Below, piece by piece: positions 42,936 through 54,005 of a stretch of 54,633 nucleotides of DNA (its first letter is position 1; each line of letters opens with the position of its first letter). The DNA is taken from NCBI GenBank assembly GCA_003427395.1, contig BFEA01000124.1:797002-851634 (forward strand). Reading direction: 5' to 3'. Under the pieces are notes generated by a model. The model was given only the letters and a program-made list of their open reading frames with translations, was not told the DNA's origin and ran no database searches. This stretch comes from Chara braunii (Eukaryota > Streptophyta > Charophyceae > Charales > Characeae). Position numbers and translations under genes: made by a program.

Positions 42936-44390
42936 CTGGACGACGAAGCGGTAACTGTGTCAAAATAAATCCAGATATACCCATTTCCATGTTCAATCTT
43001 CACTCCCCTTTTCGGGCCATGATTCTTGTGTCACGGTCCGATCGCGATAGTAGTGCCTATTTGCACTCCCATTAACACTAGTTGAATCATGGGTTGGGCT
43101 TCTTATGGCGCCAGCCCTCCCACGCGTTGGTGGCTCCCAAAACGGCCATCCAACAGGGTACTAGATTCAGCCTCCTCTTTCCCTTAAAGCACGAGGGGCA
43201 ACTGCTCTCAGCTCCTAGACACCTTACCCTCTAGGAAGTGGTTTGGAATACCCCTCCCCCTCGCCCGAACACATTGTTCAGGACTCAGAAGTTGGGCCGG
43301 CTCCACTGCAACAGCATGGTATCCCCCCACCAAAGCGGTCCGCTCCGAGTTGATAATAGGGCCGGCCCCTAAGGCAACGAACCCCCGTTTCGGATACCTC
43401 CTAGAGAGAAGAAGCCTAGACCCTAGGTGCAGACAACCGCTCTATGCCCTCCGGCTAAGGGTCGATTCAGACGAATTGAGAAGAGAAATAAGTAAGATAT
43501 TTTGGACGGGCATAGAAGGAAAGTGGTCGTTCGGGATAGAATGGGGAAATCCCTGGGGAAGATACTATGGTATTCCCTTGTCTTCTTTTCTTTTAGATTT
43601 TCCCACGGTCTTCATCCTTTCGGCACCCGTCCGTTCGCACTTCCATTATTATTTTTGTTCCTCCTCTTTTCTGTCACATGCATTCAGGTTGAGTGGGAAA
43701 AAGGTGATCATCCCCATTATTCTCCCGAGCAAACAATGTTGATTCCTTCTCTCATGCATCTCCCAACCTACCTGCACGACCAAGAAAAAAAAACATCCAG
43801 AGATTCATCCATCCCCAAGAGAAGTCAGTCCTCTCTTCACACGCATGACATCACACTCTTACTCTACCTCTTCCCCCGAATTCAAAGCAAGGTCATGCAA
43901 GGTGTGGGTTCACGCGGGTGTGCAAGAGAACTGAGTCGCACTGACCTCGAGTGAATTTCTTGAAGGCTTACTCAAGAAGGCCAAGTATTTTCTGAAAAGT
44001 TCGGCCACAAAACTCTCGTTGTGGCCACTCACAAGCGCCGCTTACCAATACAGAAGCGGGCTCGCCGTCGAGGAGAGTGCCCCACTCTCAAATCCCTCAG
44101 CCTCAACGTCACACCTTCCACCAAAACAGCGCCAACTCAACCCACCAAATACCAAGTCAGGTCACCACCTGCCTGCTGCAATACTTCGTGGCTCCGGACC
44201 CAATCCCCGCTTACTCGGTATGCCGCAAAAAAATAACAACGGCCTCGACAATTCTTACAAGTGTCGCGTGCCGCAACGCCGTTAACAAGACGATCGTTAC
44301 ACCTTTTCTAATCCAAGGTGCACTTCCACCTTGGCGGTACCGTCCCTGCGGCAACGTCCAACCCCCCTTCTCGCAGTCCTGTGTAAAATA
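42936..44390. other. Unassigned region, compositionally distinct
   Basis: 43100-43560 is evenly composed with a 131-codon frame (43350-43742) opening at TTG, containing RREISKIFWTGIEGKW. It reminded me of organellar intergenic DNA but I cannot support that. The rest has no recognised gene. Confidence 0.3.
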
Positions 44391-44399
44391 CTGTTGCCA

Positions 44400-44545
44400 C
44401 AAAATCCGACAGCGCCCCCGCTGTACCGCTGAGAAAACCAGTGCTGCCGCCGCACAATTTCAGCAGCGCTTTCACTATTCCACCAAGAAAACAGGTGCTG
44501 CTGCCGCAAAAATTCGGCAGCGCTTCCGCCTCACCTCCCTAGAAA
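44400..44545 (+). repeat. Three copies of a TTCGGCAGCGCTT-type motif
   Basis: AAAATCCGACAGCGCCC, CAATTTCAGCAGCGCTTTC and AAAATTCGGCAGCGCTTCC occur at about 44400, 44455 and 44508, each preceded by AAAACCAGTGCTGC-like sequence. The core equals that of the degenerate arrays in the L and R copies, in the orientation of R. Confidence 0.5.
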
Positions 44546-45148
44546 ACCAGCAGCAACCTCAAGGCCACGACTTCCCCACAGCGTGCAGCACAGCACAGAA
44601 GGTGGGGAAAGAAGCTCCCAGCCTTTAGCTATGGCTGCCTCTTCCTTCCTCCAAGTGCTTCTGCAAACCTCCAGCACTTCGCCTCATCACACCAGCAACC
44701 AGCCAGCATCTACTCAAGTAGAATGCCCCAGCAGCATTGCCACAAGTGTGAGGCTGTTGGGTGGTAGGCTAGCTTTTATAGCTGGCTGAAGGCTGAGGGC
44801 AGCTGCTTTGCCCCCAGCCAAATCCCGGAACAGAGCCTGACCCTGGATCAAAATCGCGATCAAGGGCCAGGGAAGTTGATGTTCCCCTAGGGGAACCAAG
44901 TTCTAAGCCCTGGCTATGCATATGACCGTCACCCGCGGCCAGACGCAGTCTCGTAATGGTTGTACTAAGCCATTTTCAGCCTGCACTTTCAACTGAACAG
45001 GCCAGGTCCCATCAGCCCCTAGAAGCTTCTGGGGCTGCAACTGTTCCACGGCCGCGGCCAAATTTGCGGTCGTTATATTTTTTTTCCCTCTTCTTTTTCT
45101 TCCCTCCTTTTTTTTTTTTTTTTTTTTTTTTTCTCTAAAGTAGGGACA

Positions 45149-46090
45149 GCTCGTCGTTTAAAGACGAACGAGCATGTCCTTCCCCCACGCCCAAGTCATT
45201 TCACAGAGTCGAACTAGAGTCAAGCTTAACAGGGTCTTTTTGCCCTGCCTCCGCGCACCCGTACCCGGACGCCTACTACGCCAGGTGCGGCGGCGGTCTG
45301 CAGCCCATTGCCCAACGGGCGCAGGTAAGTGGGCCTTTCCTCTTCTCTCTCTCTCTTTCTCTCTCTCTCTCTGAACCTAGCCGCCTAAGGCGGCACAGTC
45401 GCTGCCTTTGGGCAGACTGTCGAGGTCCAACCTCCTGATGAGTCGGTGGAAGTCCGACGAAACAGTCTAGCACAGTCGTGTCGGCCCACTCGTTTGAAAC
45501 GAACGGGTACCAGGAAAAAAAGAAGACACATAAAAAAAGAAGAAAAGAAAAGAAAAGAAAAAAAAATATATAAGCAAAGTCTAATAATGAAAAAAATCGA
45601 AAAGAGAAAAAAAAAAAAAAGGGAAACCCTACCTTGATCTGAAAGGGCTGCCCGAAAAACGGGCGCCCGTTACTTTTCGTGGGGACACTAAGTCCCCGTC
45701 AGTTCTCCCAGCGCCAGATGGCGCTTCGTTTTAGTTTAGTTTAGTTTAGGGGTTTTTTTTTTTTTTTTTTTTTCCCTCATCTCTCCCAACGGTCACTTCC
45801 CGTCGGGTCGCTTTACCCCGATGACACCAGAAACAAAAAACAGAAAAAACAAAAGAAAAACGAACCAACTTACCTCAACATTGTTGCTGTCTCCTTCGCG
45901 CCCGTACTTGGATACTTACGCGTCCAGCTACGGAACAGGTAAGGTTTTTTTTTTTTTTCAAAATAAGAAAAATAAAATTTGGCCCTTTTCTCGATATATG
46001 CGTGTCGTCCTTACCCAGGGGCCATGCTATCTCGGCGCGGCTGATTTCAGCCGCGCGATCTCGAAGATCGCACGGCCGAAAATCGGCCGC
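45149..46090 (+). repeat. Hairpin-rich tract containing the hammerhead ribozyme
   Basis: Short perfect hairpins follow each other. They include CCGCC/GGCGG (45381-45395), GCCCG/CGGGC (45650-45664), GGGGAC/GTCCCC (45681-45697), AGCGCC/GGCGCT (45710-45725), GCGCGGCTGA/TCAGCCGCGC (45... 46035-46056), GCGATCT/AGATCGC (46055-46071) and CGGCCGA/TCGGCCG (46074-46090). Two segments ending in a splice-donor-like CAGGTAAG (45322 and 45938) are related: both carry GCRCCCGTAC followed by an ACGC...CAG block. The tract also holds poly(T) and poly(A) runs. Confidence 0.6.
45414..45468 (+). ncRNA. Type III hammerhead ribozyme
   Basis: All conserved elements are present. Stem III is AGACTG (45414-45419) pairing perfectly with CAGTCT (45463-45468). 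The cleavage triplet GTC is at 45419-45421, with scission predicted after C45421. Stem I is GAGGT/ACCTC with loop CCA (45422-45434). The core CTGATGA is at 45435-45441. Stem II is GTCGG/CCGAC with a 7-nt loop (45442-45458), followed by core GAAA (45459-45462). The open stem III makes this the type III topology, which is found in viroid-like RNAs and plant retrozymes. I found no second ribozyme nearby; retrozyme LTRs would carry two. Self-cleavage is predicted, not shown. Confidence 0.92.
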
Positions 46091-46785
46091 ACCCCTGGTC
46101 AAGTCACGGGCTGCTCCAAAAGGAGCTATCCCGGTAGTGCAAGTTTTCGGGTTCGATCCCAATGTCTGCAGGGTGATAATCTGGCGACAATACCTACTTG
46201 GCTAGCTCCTTTTCACATCAGAAAAGGAGCGGCCCTTCTATATGAAGGGCTCCTGGTGCCCAGCAGGCCCCTTCCTAGCGCCTAGCAGGCTGCGCCTGCT
46301 AAGCCAGGTTGTTGTCGTGGCTGGCGGGCGGGGTCGACGGCCGACAGCTTTAACAGCCGCCCTACTTAGCTGGCCTCGACGCCTTCGCCCCCGGGTCCTT
46401 GGCGCAAGAGCCATATGGACCCTAAACCATCCCTTCACGCCACGGTCCACATTGCCGCGACGGCCCCTTTTTGGCCCGCCTAGGCCCTGAATCGCGCGGC
46501 TTAACAGCCGCACGACCTTATTATAGGTAGAGTAGGCTCAACTTTAGTTTCCCCACGACCGCACACCTGCACGGCCTCGTCGAAACCCGCGGACGACAGT
46601 GTCGACCTCCGTTATCCCGTACGGATGTCGGTGTCGTCCTGCGTCGACGACGTCAGGTTTAAAAAGTTCAAGTCTTTCAGTCATAGCGCTGGTCTGGATA
46701 AACTCTGGCAACGTCAATCTCATCAAGTCTTCTAATTAAGTGAGAAGGTCAGACAACATCCGACGTTGAAAAACACGGGCAGATA
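46091..46785. other. Unassigned CpG-rich region with one B-box-like motif
   Basis: GGTTCGATCCC at 46149-46160 matches a Pol III B box, but no A box at tRNA spacing is convincing. No gene is recognised. Confidence 0.35.
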
Positions 46786-46875
46786 CCCTTGTCAGGGTTT
46801 CTGCCCCGACACCGCAATTGGTGGGCTGACTCCCCACAGAGTCTTGATGCGGTCCTACGGGTTGCAATCCCGCCT
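46786..46875 (-). repeat. Outer-end copy of the large repeat, with tRNA-like boxes
   Basis: On the minus strand this reads GAGGAAGGCGGCAGGCGGGA and then TTGCAACCCGTAGGACC with a CCCACC block, matching 24428-24510 and 50678-50760. On the plus strand GGGTTGCAATCCC looks like a B box about 40 bases after GGTGGGCTGACTCC. A tRNA-derived head is therefore possible. Confidence 0.5.
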
Positions 46876-47099
46876 GCCGCCTTCCTCTCGTAACTAGCAG
46901 ACTAGACTTAGAGTTAAAAGGGCAGATAGAGAAGGTTTTGAGACTCTCAGATCCAAGGATGGTGATCTCAGACTCACAGGAGAGGGCCTTGTTATCTTCA
47001 ATCGCTTGAGGGCCCCGCAATGATGGCCAAAAACCGTAGTAGCTTGGTCAACTCTGACGAGCCTCCACCTCGTAACACCAAGCTCCCTCCCTAAGCCCC

Positions 47100-48060
47100 A
47101 CTACTCCTCTAAGCCAAACTGCAGCAGCCCAACACCCTGTATTAGTACTTATGTGCAGCAGCATTCATACTCAACGGCGGCCAGCAGTGATGGCAGCAAT
47201 CTTCAACAGTCATCAGCAGCATGCAACAGTGGTGGCCCACAGCAAGGCGACAATCAGCAGTAGCTTGTTAACAGCAGCCTACAACAACTGTGGTCAGCAG
47301 CAACGTCCACAGTTCGCACACCCAGTAGCAGCACTCAGCGGTCTACAGCAGTACGCTATAGTATGCGGCGGTCAGCAAGTGCAGCAGCAGCCATCCGCAT
47401 CAGCGATCCATACGCAGTAGCAGCAGCTTGTTCCCAATACGCAGTAGCGGCAGCTTGTGCCCAATACGCAGTAGCAGTTCTCTGCAGCCCGCAACATCAC
47501 GCAACAGCATGCAACAACAATCTGCACCGTCCAGCAGTGGTCAACAACCGTCAACAACCGTCAACAACCTGCAGCCATCATTATCAGTCAGCAAGACTCA
47601 GCGATAGTACGTGGCAGCCTCCTTAACAGATCTCCAAGTTGTAGTAGTAGTCCCTCTCCTCTTCCCTGTGAAGAGGCTGCCGCCATCTGGTCTCAGCAGT
47701 CGCACTCAAAACAGAGCGGCAGCGTGGAGTAAGCTCAGCCACCATCAAAGCTGCCACGTAACCGAAGTCATCGGTCTTGCCCTCTCTGACCAGTAATCAT
47801 AGAACGCTACAGTTCCCCAACAAAAAAACATTGTGCGTTGTGTCACAAGGTGCAACAGCATGGTACTGTGGAGATCAGCAGCCACCACGACAACATCTGC
47901 AGGTACAGAGACTCCCGCAACAGCTCTCATCGGACACACATGCCGCCAACCGTGATACGATATCATACCAACAATTCCCTCTTCAGAATACACAGTAACC
48001 GCTATAGCCCGCAATTTGGTAACAACTGCAACTAGTTAGTATGAGCAGCAGGTCAAGTGG
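47100..48060. repeat. CAG/CAA-rich low-complexity region
   Basis: Imperfect GCAGCA and CAACA units dominate, giving Gln/Ala/Ser-rich frames in several phases. I do not call a gene. Confidence 0.6.
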
Positions 48061-48883
48061 TGACGGTCCACCTGCGATCCCCATACAACGACAAACCTCC
48101 TTCACATACAGCCGCCCGTTGCACAGCTGATCCAGCGGTCGACATGACTTTTCCCTTCCTCGGTGTTTCCTTTCCGGGGACGTGCCCACACTTCACCCGC
48201 AAGATCGGCTTCGCACTTGCTGACAGGTAAGTCCCCGACCCTGCGACTGATCCCGTGCCTCAACTCTCAGGTCAGCGCCCGTATTCCCTTCACCCCCTCC
48301 TTCCTAGTCGCGCTCCACTCTCCCACACGTGGTTCTCTTTCAACTTTTCGTGGTAAGAGCACCCGATCATCATTGTGGTCAGGTTCAGTCGCAAAAATAC
48401 CCCTTGCTTTACTAATCTCTCCGTCTACTAACTCCCTTGTCAATCGGACTCTGGATCCGGGGTCGCCCGTCCCAAAATCCCCAGAATTGCTTTTTTCCAT
48501 ACCCGTATCCGTTAGGAATCAGGTGCGCTATCAGTCCTCCTCCCTCACCATAACTCGCTGTTGCATAGCTCCGTGCGGATCCTCTCTTCACTGACCTTCT
48601 TCCCACCCACTCGTTGTTGGACCTGACTTTAGAATCCGGGTCGCCCTCTTGACAACCCCGGATTCGAGTCTCCCCTCGTTAGATTCCGCCCATGAACAAT
48701 CACAAGGCACTTGGTTATCTCCTTCCACTCTCCCTCTCCACCATAGCTTTATGCAACAGGCTTCCCTTCCACCTCCATTTGTACAACCTTTCTTCCAAAA
48801 CTGACATCACTATTCGATTCGTCCAGGGCCAAACTCCCGGGATCGCACCTTACCCTTCTCGATTCCAAAAAGGATCTAGAGGT

Positions 48884-49097
48884 TTGTGCCTTCTTGACTG
48901 CGCCCAAACTCTCAGCCACCATCTTCGATTCAAATGCACTTGGCGCCCCGTTGCGTCCACGTTCTTTCCTCGTTGCCTCACCTGCTACGTTTGTGCATTC
49001 TTGACTGCGCCCAAACTCTCAGCCACCATCTTCGATTCAAATGCACCTGGCGCCCCATTGCGTCCAGGTTCTTTCCTCGTTGCCTCACCTGCTACGC
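48884..49097 (+). repeat. 107-bp tandem duplication
   Basis: The unit starting near TTCTTGACTGCGCCC at 48891 repeats at 48998 with very few differences. The period is not a multiple of three, so it does not preserve a reading frame. Confidence 0.85.
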
Positions 49098-49284
49098 CTT
49101 AGTGCCCGTCACTACTGTTAGCGCAGCCCAACCGACCGCAATAGCCCTACAGCGCCTCGCCTGATGCCTCAGCACTCCCATCTCCTCTCTTGTCTTCACT
49201 CGGTCGTCTGATACTCGTCTCCCCCGTTCGCTTAGCGTTGTCCCCGGTGTGGCCCTTCATGCCCAACTTGCAACGTGGAAGGGA

Positions 49285-49425
49285 AAACTCATATTTAGAC
49301 GGAAACTTATCAAATAAAACTGAAAATTTTAGAATTTGACAAACATTGGAATGATAATTTATAAATATGAAGGATTTTTTTTTTATGAAATGTTTTTTCA
49401 ACTTTCATTTCTCGCGGGAATTTGT
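49285..49425 (-). repeat. AT-rich dispersed repeat, inverted copy
   Basis: The segment from CTTATCAAATAAAACTGAAAA to CAACTTTCATTTCTC is the reverse complement of sequences at about 52695-52820 and 53003-53140. The three copies share ATGAAAGTT, CTTCATATTTA, CATTCCAATGTT and TTTTATTTGATAAGTT. It is non-coding. Confidence 0.75.
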
Positions 49426-49635
49426 ATGTTGAAGTGTATCCTCCAAATCACACTTATGGACTCTCGGCCCAGTCTTGGACCCAGTAGCACCCCAAATACA
49501 TAACAAAAGACAAAAAAAAAAATTGAAGCAAGCGGGCCCGCGTTTGGACTCCCTCAGCAAAACCAAGGGTGATAGTCCCGCAGGACCCTTGACCCCTCAG
49601 CTTCTTCAATGCTCCACTGCTCCTGCGGCGCCGTC

Positions 49636-49700
49636 CGCTGGCCTCGATCCCCATACCTCCGCCGTATAAGTCCAGCACCGTAACCTATAGGGCTAAGCCT
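49636..49700 (-). repeat. tRNA-like sequence, possible SINE head
   Basis: On the minus strand it reads GGCTTAGCCCTATAGGTTAC (A-box-like), GCTGGACTTATACGGCGG (anticodon-arm-like), then ATGGGGATCGAGGCC (B-box-like) at tRNA spacing. It lacks clear acceptor pairing. Confidence 0.4.
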
Positions 49701-49829
49701 AAGCCTGGTACCAGCCTGCGCGAAATTCTATATAAAGCGGTGTACCGCTGATGCTAAAAAAAGACCTCAATCATATTTGTACCTGCAATCAGCCCACCTC
49801 CACTAGGCGTCCCTGCCGGCTAGCCCCCA

Positions 49830-50160
49830 CTACGCCGTGGCCACAACCCACGCCAAACCCACTGCCTGCCATGCGAGGCAACACAACGGCCAACCTTCTA
49901 ATTCTTTAAATTACTTGGCAATCAAACCCGAACCGGACATCTATGCCTGCGTCATGATCAAGGAGGGGAAAAATCACACGCGCGCCTTAAGACTGCGCGC
50001 CCACTCACGCTCTGTCCTATTCAACCATCCTAGTAGTGTAACCCACTGACTTAGCCGCGACTCGCGCGACATATCTAGATGTTTCAAACTTACTTCCTGT
50101 TACTTGCAAAAACTAGGGCGGATACCCTTGTCAGGGTATTCGCACCGACATCGTAGACTT
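49830..50160 (-). repeat. Family X repeat, inverted copy
   Basis: The reverse complement begins TGTCGGTGCGAATACCC near 50155 and carries the ACCCT/AGGGT palindrome, then GTTTTTGCAAGTAACAGG. It aligns with 21030-21290. Confidence 0.55.
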
Positions 50161-50198
50161 TCGAGGTCAGCGACTTTTGACCACCATTGTTGGGCCCT

Positions 50199-50532
50199 AC
50201 GTTGCGACTCGTACTCACCCCCGTACGAGTACAAGTTGTACTCATTTCTTGTACGCTACTCGTACTCAAGGCCCGTACGAGTTTTTTTATTTTTTTTTAC
50301 TGTTTTTATTTGTTTTCTCCAACTCTAATAAGAATCTGCAGATGGTGCTCAGGCAAATGTTGCTTTTTTTTGGATGTTACATCACATATATTTTTTTCGG
50401 ATGTTTTTGATGACCTTTTTTTTTTTTTTTTTTTTTTTTTACGGGTCGTACGGGGTCGTACAGGTTCCCGTACAGATATTCTCTGTACATTTCGTACGAA
50501 AAGGCCCCGTACATGTACGTTCGGTAACCTAG
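50199..50532. mobile_element. 334-bp CGTAC-rich element flanked by a 10-bp duplication
   Basis: GTTGGGCCCT occurs exactly at 50189-50198 and 50533-50542. The ends are imperfect inverted repeats (GTTGCGACTCGTAC near 50201; GTTACCGAACGTAC on the minus strand near 50527). The interior repeats CGTAC/GTACG many times and has poly(T) tracts, with no coding capacity. Size and duplication length fit a MITE, perhaps Mutator-like. Confidence 0.6.
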
Positions 50533-50669
50533 GTTGGGCCCTTGGGACAGGAAGGCAACAAGGTCTCTCTCCATGCGAGTTAGAGTGACCCGTTCTCGAG
50601 TGACCCCTTCTCGTATCTTGAAAAACTGGGATTACTCTTTCTGCCCTTCTTCCTTTGAATTTAGTCTGT

Positions 50670-50800
50670 GGTTCAGGAGAGGAAGGCGGAAGGTGGGATT
50701 GCAACCCACAAGACCACAGTGAGACCTTATAGGAGGTTCACCCACCGATTGCGGGAGCTCTGCCGGAGTCTAGGCAAGACTCTGGAGGCAGGGAACTTTA
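50670..50800 (+). repeat. Outer-end copy of the large repeat
   Basis: GAGAGGAAGGCGGAAGGTGG, GATTGCAACCCACAAGACC and CCACCGATTGCGGGAGCTCT match the left copy at 24425-24545. It is followed not by the L body but by a different tandem array. Confidence 0.65.
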
Positions 50801-51004
50801 TGGTAAGCCGACGCGATCTCCCTTTGGATCCCGTATATCCCTATTTATACTACCCTTCATTCAGTTTGATTGGGTTTTCACTTTTTGTATATTTTGTTCA
50901 TTTTAATTCAGGATATTAATTGAATCAGAGAGGAACTCTACTATGTCTGTTTAATTTCGTCCACCTACAATGAAAATTACTATTTTTACATGGGATGATT
51001 TGAA

Positions 51005-51570
51005 ATGGGGCTGGAGATGACGTCCTCCTTACTGAAATAGGGTTGTAAATGAGGTCTTCATGACTGATCCTGACGCTTTGATTGTTTGCCTAAGACATTA
51101 AAATGGTCCTGGAGATGAGGTTCACCTTATTGATCGGGTCGCTTTGCTTGTTTACCTAAGACATTGAAATGGGGTCGGAAATTAGGTCCTCCTTACAAAT
51201 GAAATCACTTTGCTTATTTGTCGAAGATATAAAAATAAGCTTGGAAATGAGGTCGTCCTGATCGATCCGGTCGCTTTGCTCGTTTGCCTAAGACATTGAA
51301 ATGGCATTGGAGATGAGGTCCTCCTGATTAATCCGGTCGCTTTGCTCGTTTGCCTAAGATATTGAAATGAGGTTGGAGATGAGGTCCTCTTGGCTGATCC
51401 AGTCGCTTTGCTCGTTTGCCGAAGACATTGAAATGAGGTTGGAGATGAGGTCCTCCTGACTCATCTAGTCACTTTGCTCGTTTGCCTACGACATTGAAAT
51501 GGGGTTGGAAATGAGGTCCTCTTGACTGATCAAGTCGCTTTGCTCGTTTGCCTAAGACATAGTCATCCCA
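51005..51570 (+). repeat. 66-bp tandem repeat, eight copies
   Basis: GCTTTGCTCGTTTGCCTAAG recurs at 51075, 51141, 51206, 51273, 51339, 51405, 51471 and 51537. Each unit also has GACATTGAAATG, GGTTGGAGATGAGGTCCTC and CTGATCCGGTC. Although 66 is divisible by three, plus-strand frames hit stops within each unit. Confidence 0.85.
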
Positions 51571-51699
51571 CGTGATGCGACAACATTCTGGAGTTGAGCG
51601 AGGAGGAGCGTTCTAATTAGATTAGGGTTCCTCTTAAACCGTCTTTGGCACGACTTTAGGATCTGACGTACATGTCTTGTTTGTATGTTTCAAAAATGA

Positions 51700-52356
51700 A
51701 GTAACATCAAATATAGGATCATTAAAGAGTGTCGAGGGCTCTGCCCATATGTTAAATAAGAGGTCTCATTGACACTATTTTTTTCTATGAGTTGCCCTTC
51801 TCATAACAAAAAGTGAAGCTCAAACTTTTCGGTTGTATCAAGGGTGAGAATAATAGTTTATCATACTTCGATATTGAGTGCAGACAAGAACGTTTGTGTG
51901 TGTCAAGTTTGGTGTTTGTTGGGGTCTTGGAGTTCACTAATTTGGCCAACCCTGAAAAATCCTGAAAACTTAAAAGAGTGAATTTTGCATGAAAACACAC
52001 TTTTGCCTTGGGGTTTAAGGCCCCTTTGATCAGTTAAAAATATATATATATATATATATATTATTGGTTTATTTGGTTTCCACTCTATGGACTGGTGATA
52101 AATCTGACGTAAAAGGTATGGGTTGTTTATTATAATGACCCTAAAAAAATCCTGAAAATTTAGGGCTCTGTTTACCTCTTTTCTCAATTAGTAGCGCTAC
52201 ATCGAATATAGGATCATTGAGGCGTGTCGAGGGCTCTACCCATATGTGAAATAAGAAGTCTCATTGACCCTCTTTTTTCTAAGAGTTGTCATTCTCATAG
52301 CAAAAGGCGTAGCTCAAAAGTTTTTGTCATATTAAGGGTGAGAATAATAGTTTTAG
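51700..52356 (+). repeat. Pair of 165-bp direct repeats bounding about 330 bp
   Basis: 51700-51865 and 52194-52356 share TATAGGATCATT, GTGTCGAGGGCTCT, CCCATATG, GTCTCATTGAC and AAGGGTGAGAATAATAGTTT. The segment between has a (TA)n tract and only short frames. Confidence 0.7.
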
Positions 52357-53915
52357 CAGACACACTGATTGAATAAAAAAAACTTGTTATTAGTTAAAAT
52401 AGTACATTATTTTTAAAATACTATGCTTTCACATAATGTGTAACATGAAAAAAGTTTGTTATTAGTTGTTTTGTGTTGCGGATACATCCTCCACGAACCC
52501 TTTAATCACAATGGTTGTATATTTCATAAACTTTAATGACATAAGAGTTGAACTCGTTTATGACAAGTCATGACATACCATTAATATGTTTGTGATACAT
52601 CCGCCACCAATTCTTTTGGACAAGTAATAAGATATCAGTTTGCTCACTTCTCGTCATGAAGGACTAAAATTTTAAATATCAACAGAAAAATTCTCAAGAG
52701 AAATGAAAGTTGAAAAAATATTTCATAAAAAATTAAAAACTTCATATTTAGAAATTATCATTCCAATGTTCGTCCAATTCTAAAATTTTCAGTTTTATTT
52801 GATAAGTTCCCGTCTAAGTATGAGTGTTCTCTTCTAATTACATTTATTTGTTCAAGCTGGAATGAAAGTCAGGACAAGTTTATTAAATGTTTTAATTCAA
52901 TTTTTATTCTACTACAAGAAATATCTTCTAATTTATATGGGATTAACCTATTTATGATTGAAAATAATTACTTAGTATGACAGTCCAGCAACAGAAAAAT
53001 TCCCACAAGAAATGAAAGTTCAAAAAATATTCCATAAAAAAAAAATCTTCATATTTATAAATTAGCATTCCAATGTTTGTCAAGTTATAGTATAAAATTT
53101 CCATTTTTATTAGATAAGTTATCGTCTAAATATGAGTTTTTCCTTCTAACTACATCTATTTGTTCAAGATGGAATTAAAGTTTGGATGAGCTTGTAAAAT
53201 TTTGTAATTAGATTTTCATTCTACTACAACAAATATCTTATAGTTTAAATTAGATAAACCTATATATGACTAAAAATCCTTACTTAGAATGACAGTCCAA
53301 TTAAATTATTTCATTAACTCATTCAAATTTTCATTCCATCTCTAAGATGCAATCCAAATAAAAAGGGATACCCCATTCTTGGAATGAAAGTTTGGAAGTA
53401 AGATGATAAATTTCAAAATTGGAATGACATTTTTAAAGATGGAATGAAACATTAAAATTTAGAATGTAATTTAATGATAAAATGATTATTTAATTCTATA
53501 AAATTCTTTCATTGAATTTAAATATTTCATGAACTCATCTAAACTTCTATTCCATGTTTAACACGTAGTTCAAATGAAAAGGGATACTCTATGCTTGGAA
53601 GAAAATTTTTCAAGTGAGACGAAAAATTGTAAAATTGAAATAACATTTTTTAAGATGAAATAAAATTTAACATTTAAAATATAATTTTACTATAAAATGA
53701 TTATTTAATTTTGAAATTTTTTTTCTGTAGATCGGAATAATATCATTGAAGTTTGAGTAACATGCAGTACTTATTGTAAGGGTCATGGATTTTAACTATT
53801 TGACAATTATATGAGAAAATGATTTGTAGGGGATACTATTTTATTTGTAATGAAATGTCAATTCATCTCGATGAGGGTACTGACAAAGAGAACAGGTGCA
53901 TTACCTAGAGATGTT
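52357..53915. repeat. AT-rich intergenic repeats
   Basis: Two direct copies of the AT-rich repeat (about 52690-52840 and 52990-53160) are followed by degenerate GGAATGAAA/GGAATGACAT units at 53380-53660. No gene is recognised. Confidence 0.6.
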
Positions 53916-53921
53916 ACCAGT

Positions 53922-54005
53922 TACCGATTGTAGGATCGAACCTTTCAGTCAGCAACTGGTATCTCGGGATAATGCGTCTAACCACTTCACTCCGTCCGAC
54001 GCATT
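53922..54005 (-). repeat. tRNA-derived SINE-like head
   Basis: On the minus strand: GTGAAGTGGTTAGACGC (A-box-like, as in tRNA-Ser/Leu), ATTATCCCGAGATACC, then AGGTTCGATCCT, a perfect B box, at tRNA spacing. No intact acceptor stem is visible. Confidence 0.5.

Noticed and set aside
43350-43954. Possible organelle-derived insertion
   Set aside because: Composition looked organellar, but I could not identify any organellar gene or intron motif.
47055-47080. CTGACGAG followed by a CTCGT segment as a hammerhead variant
   Set aside because: The required GAAA core after stem II is missing (GTAAC instead).
51866-52193. Short LTR element bounded by the 165-bp direct repeats
   Set aside because: I see no TG/CA ends, primer-binding site or target duplication; local duplication explains it as well.
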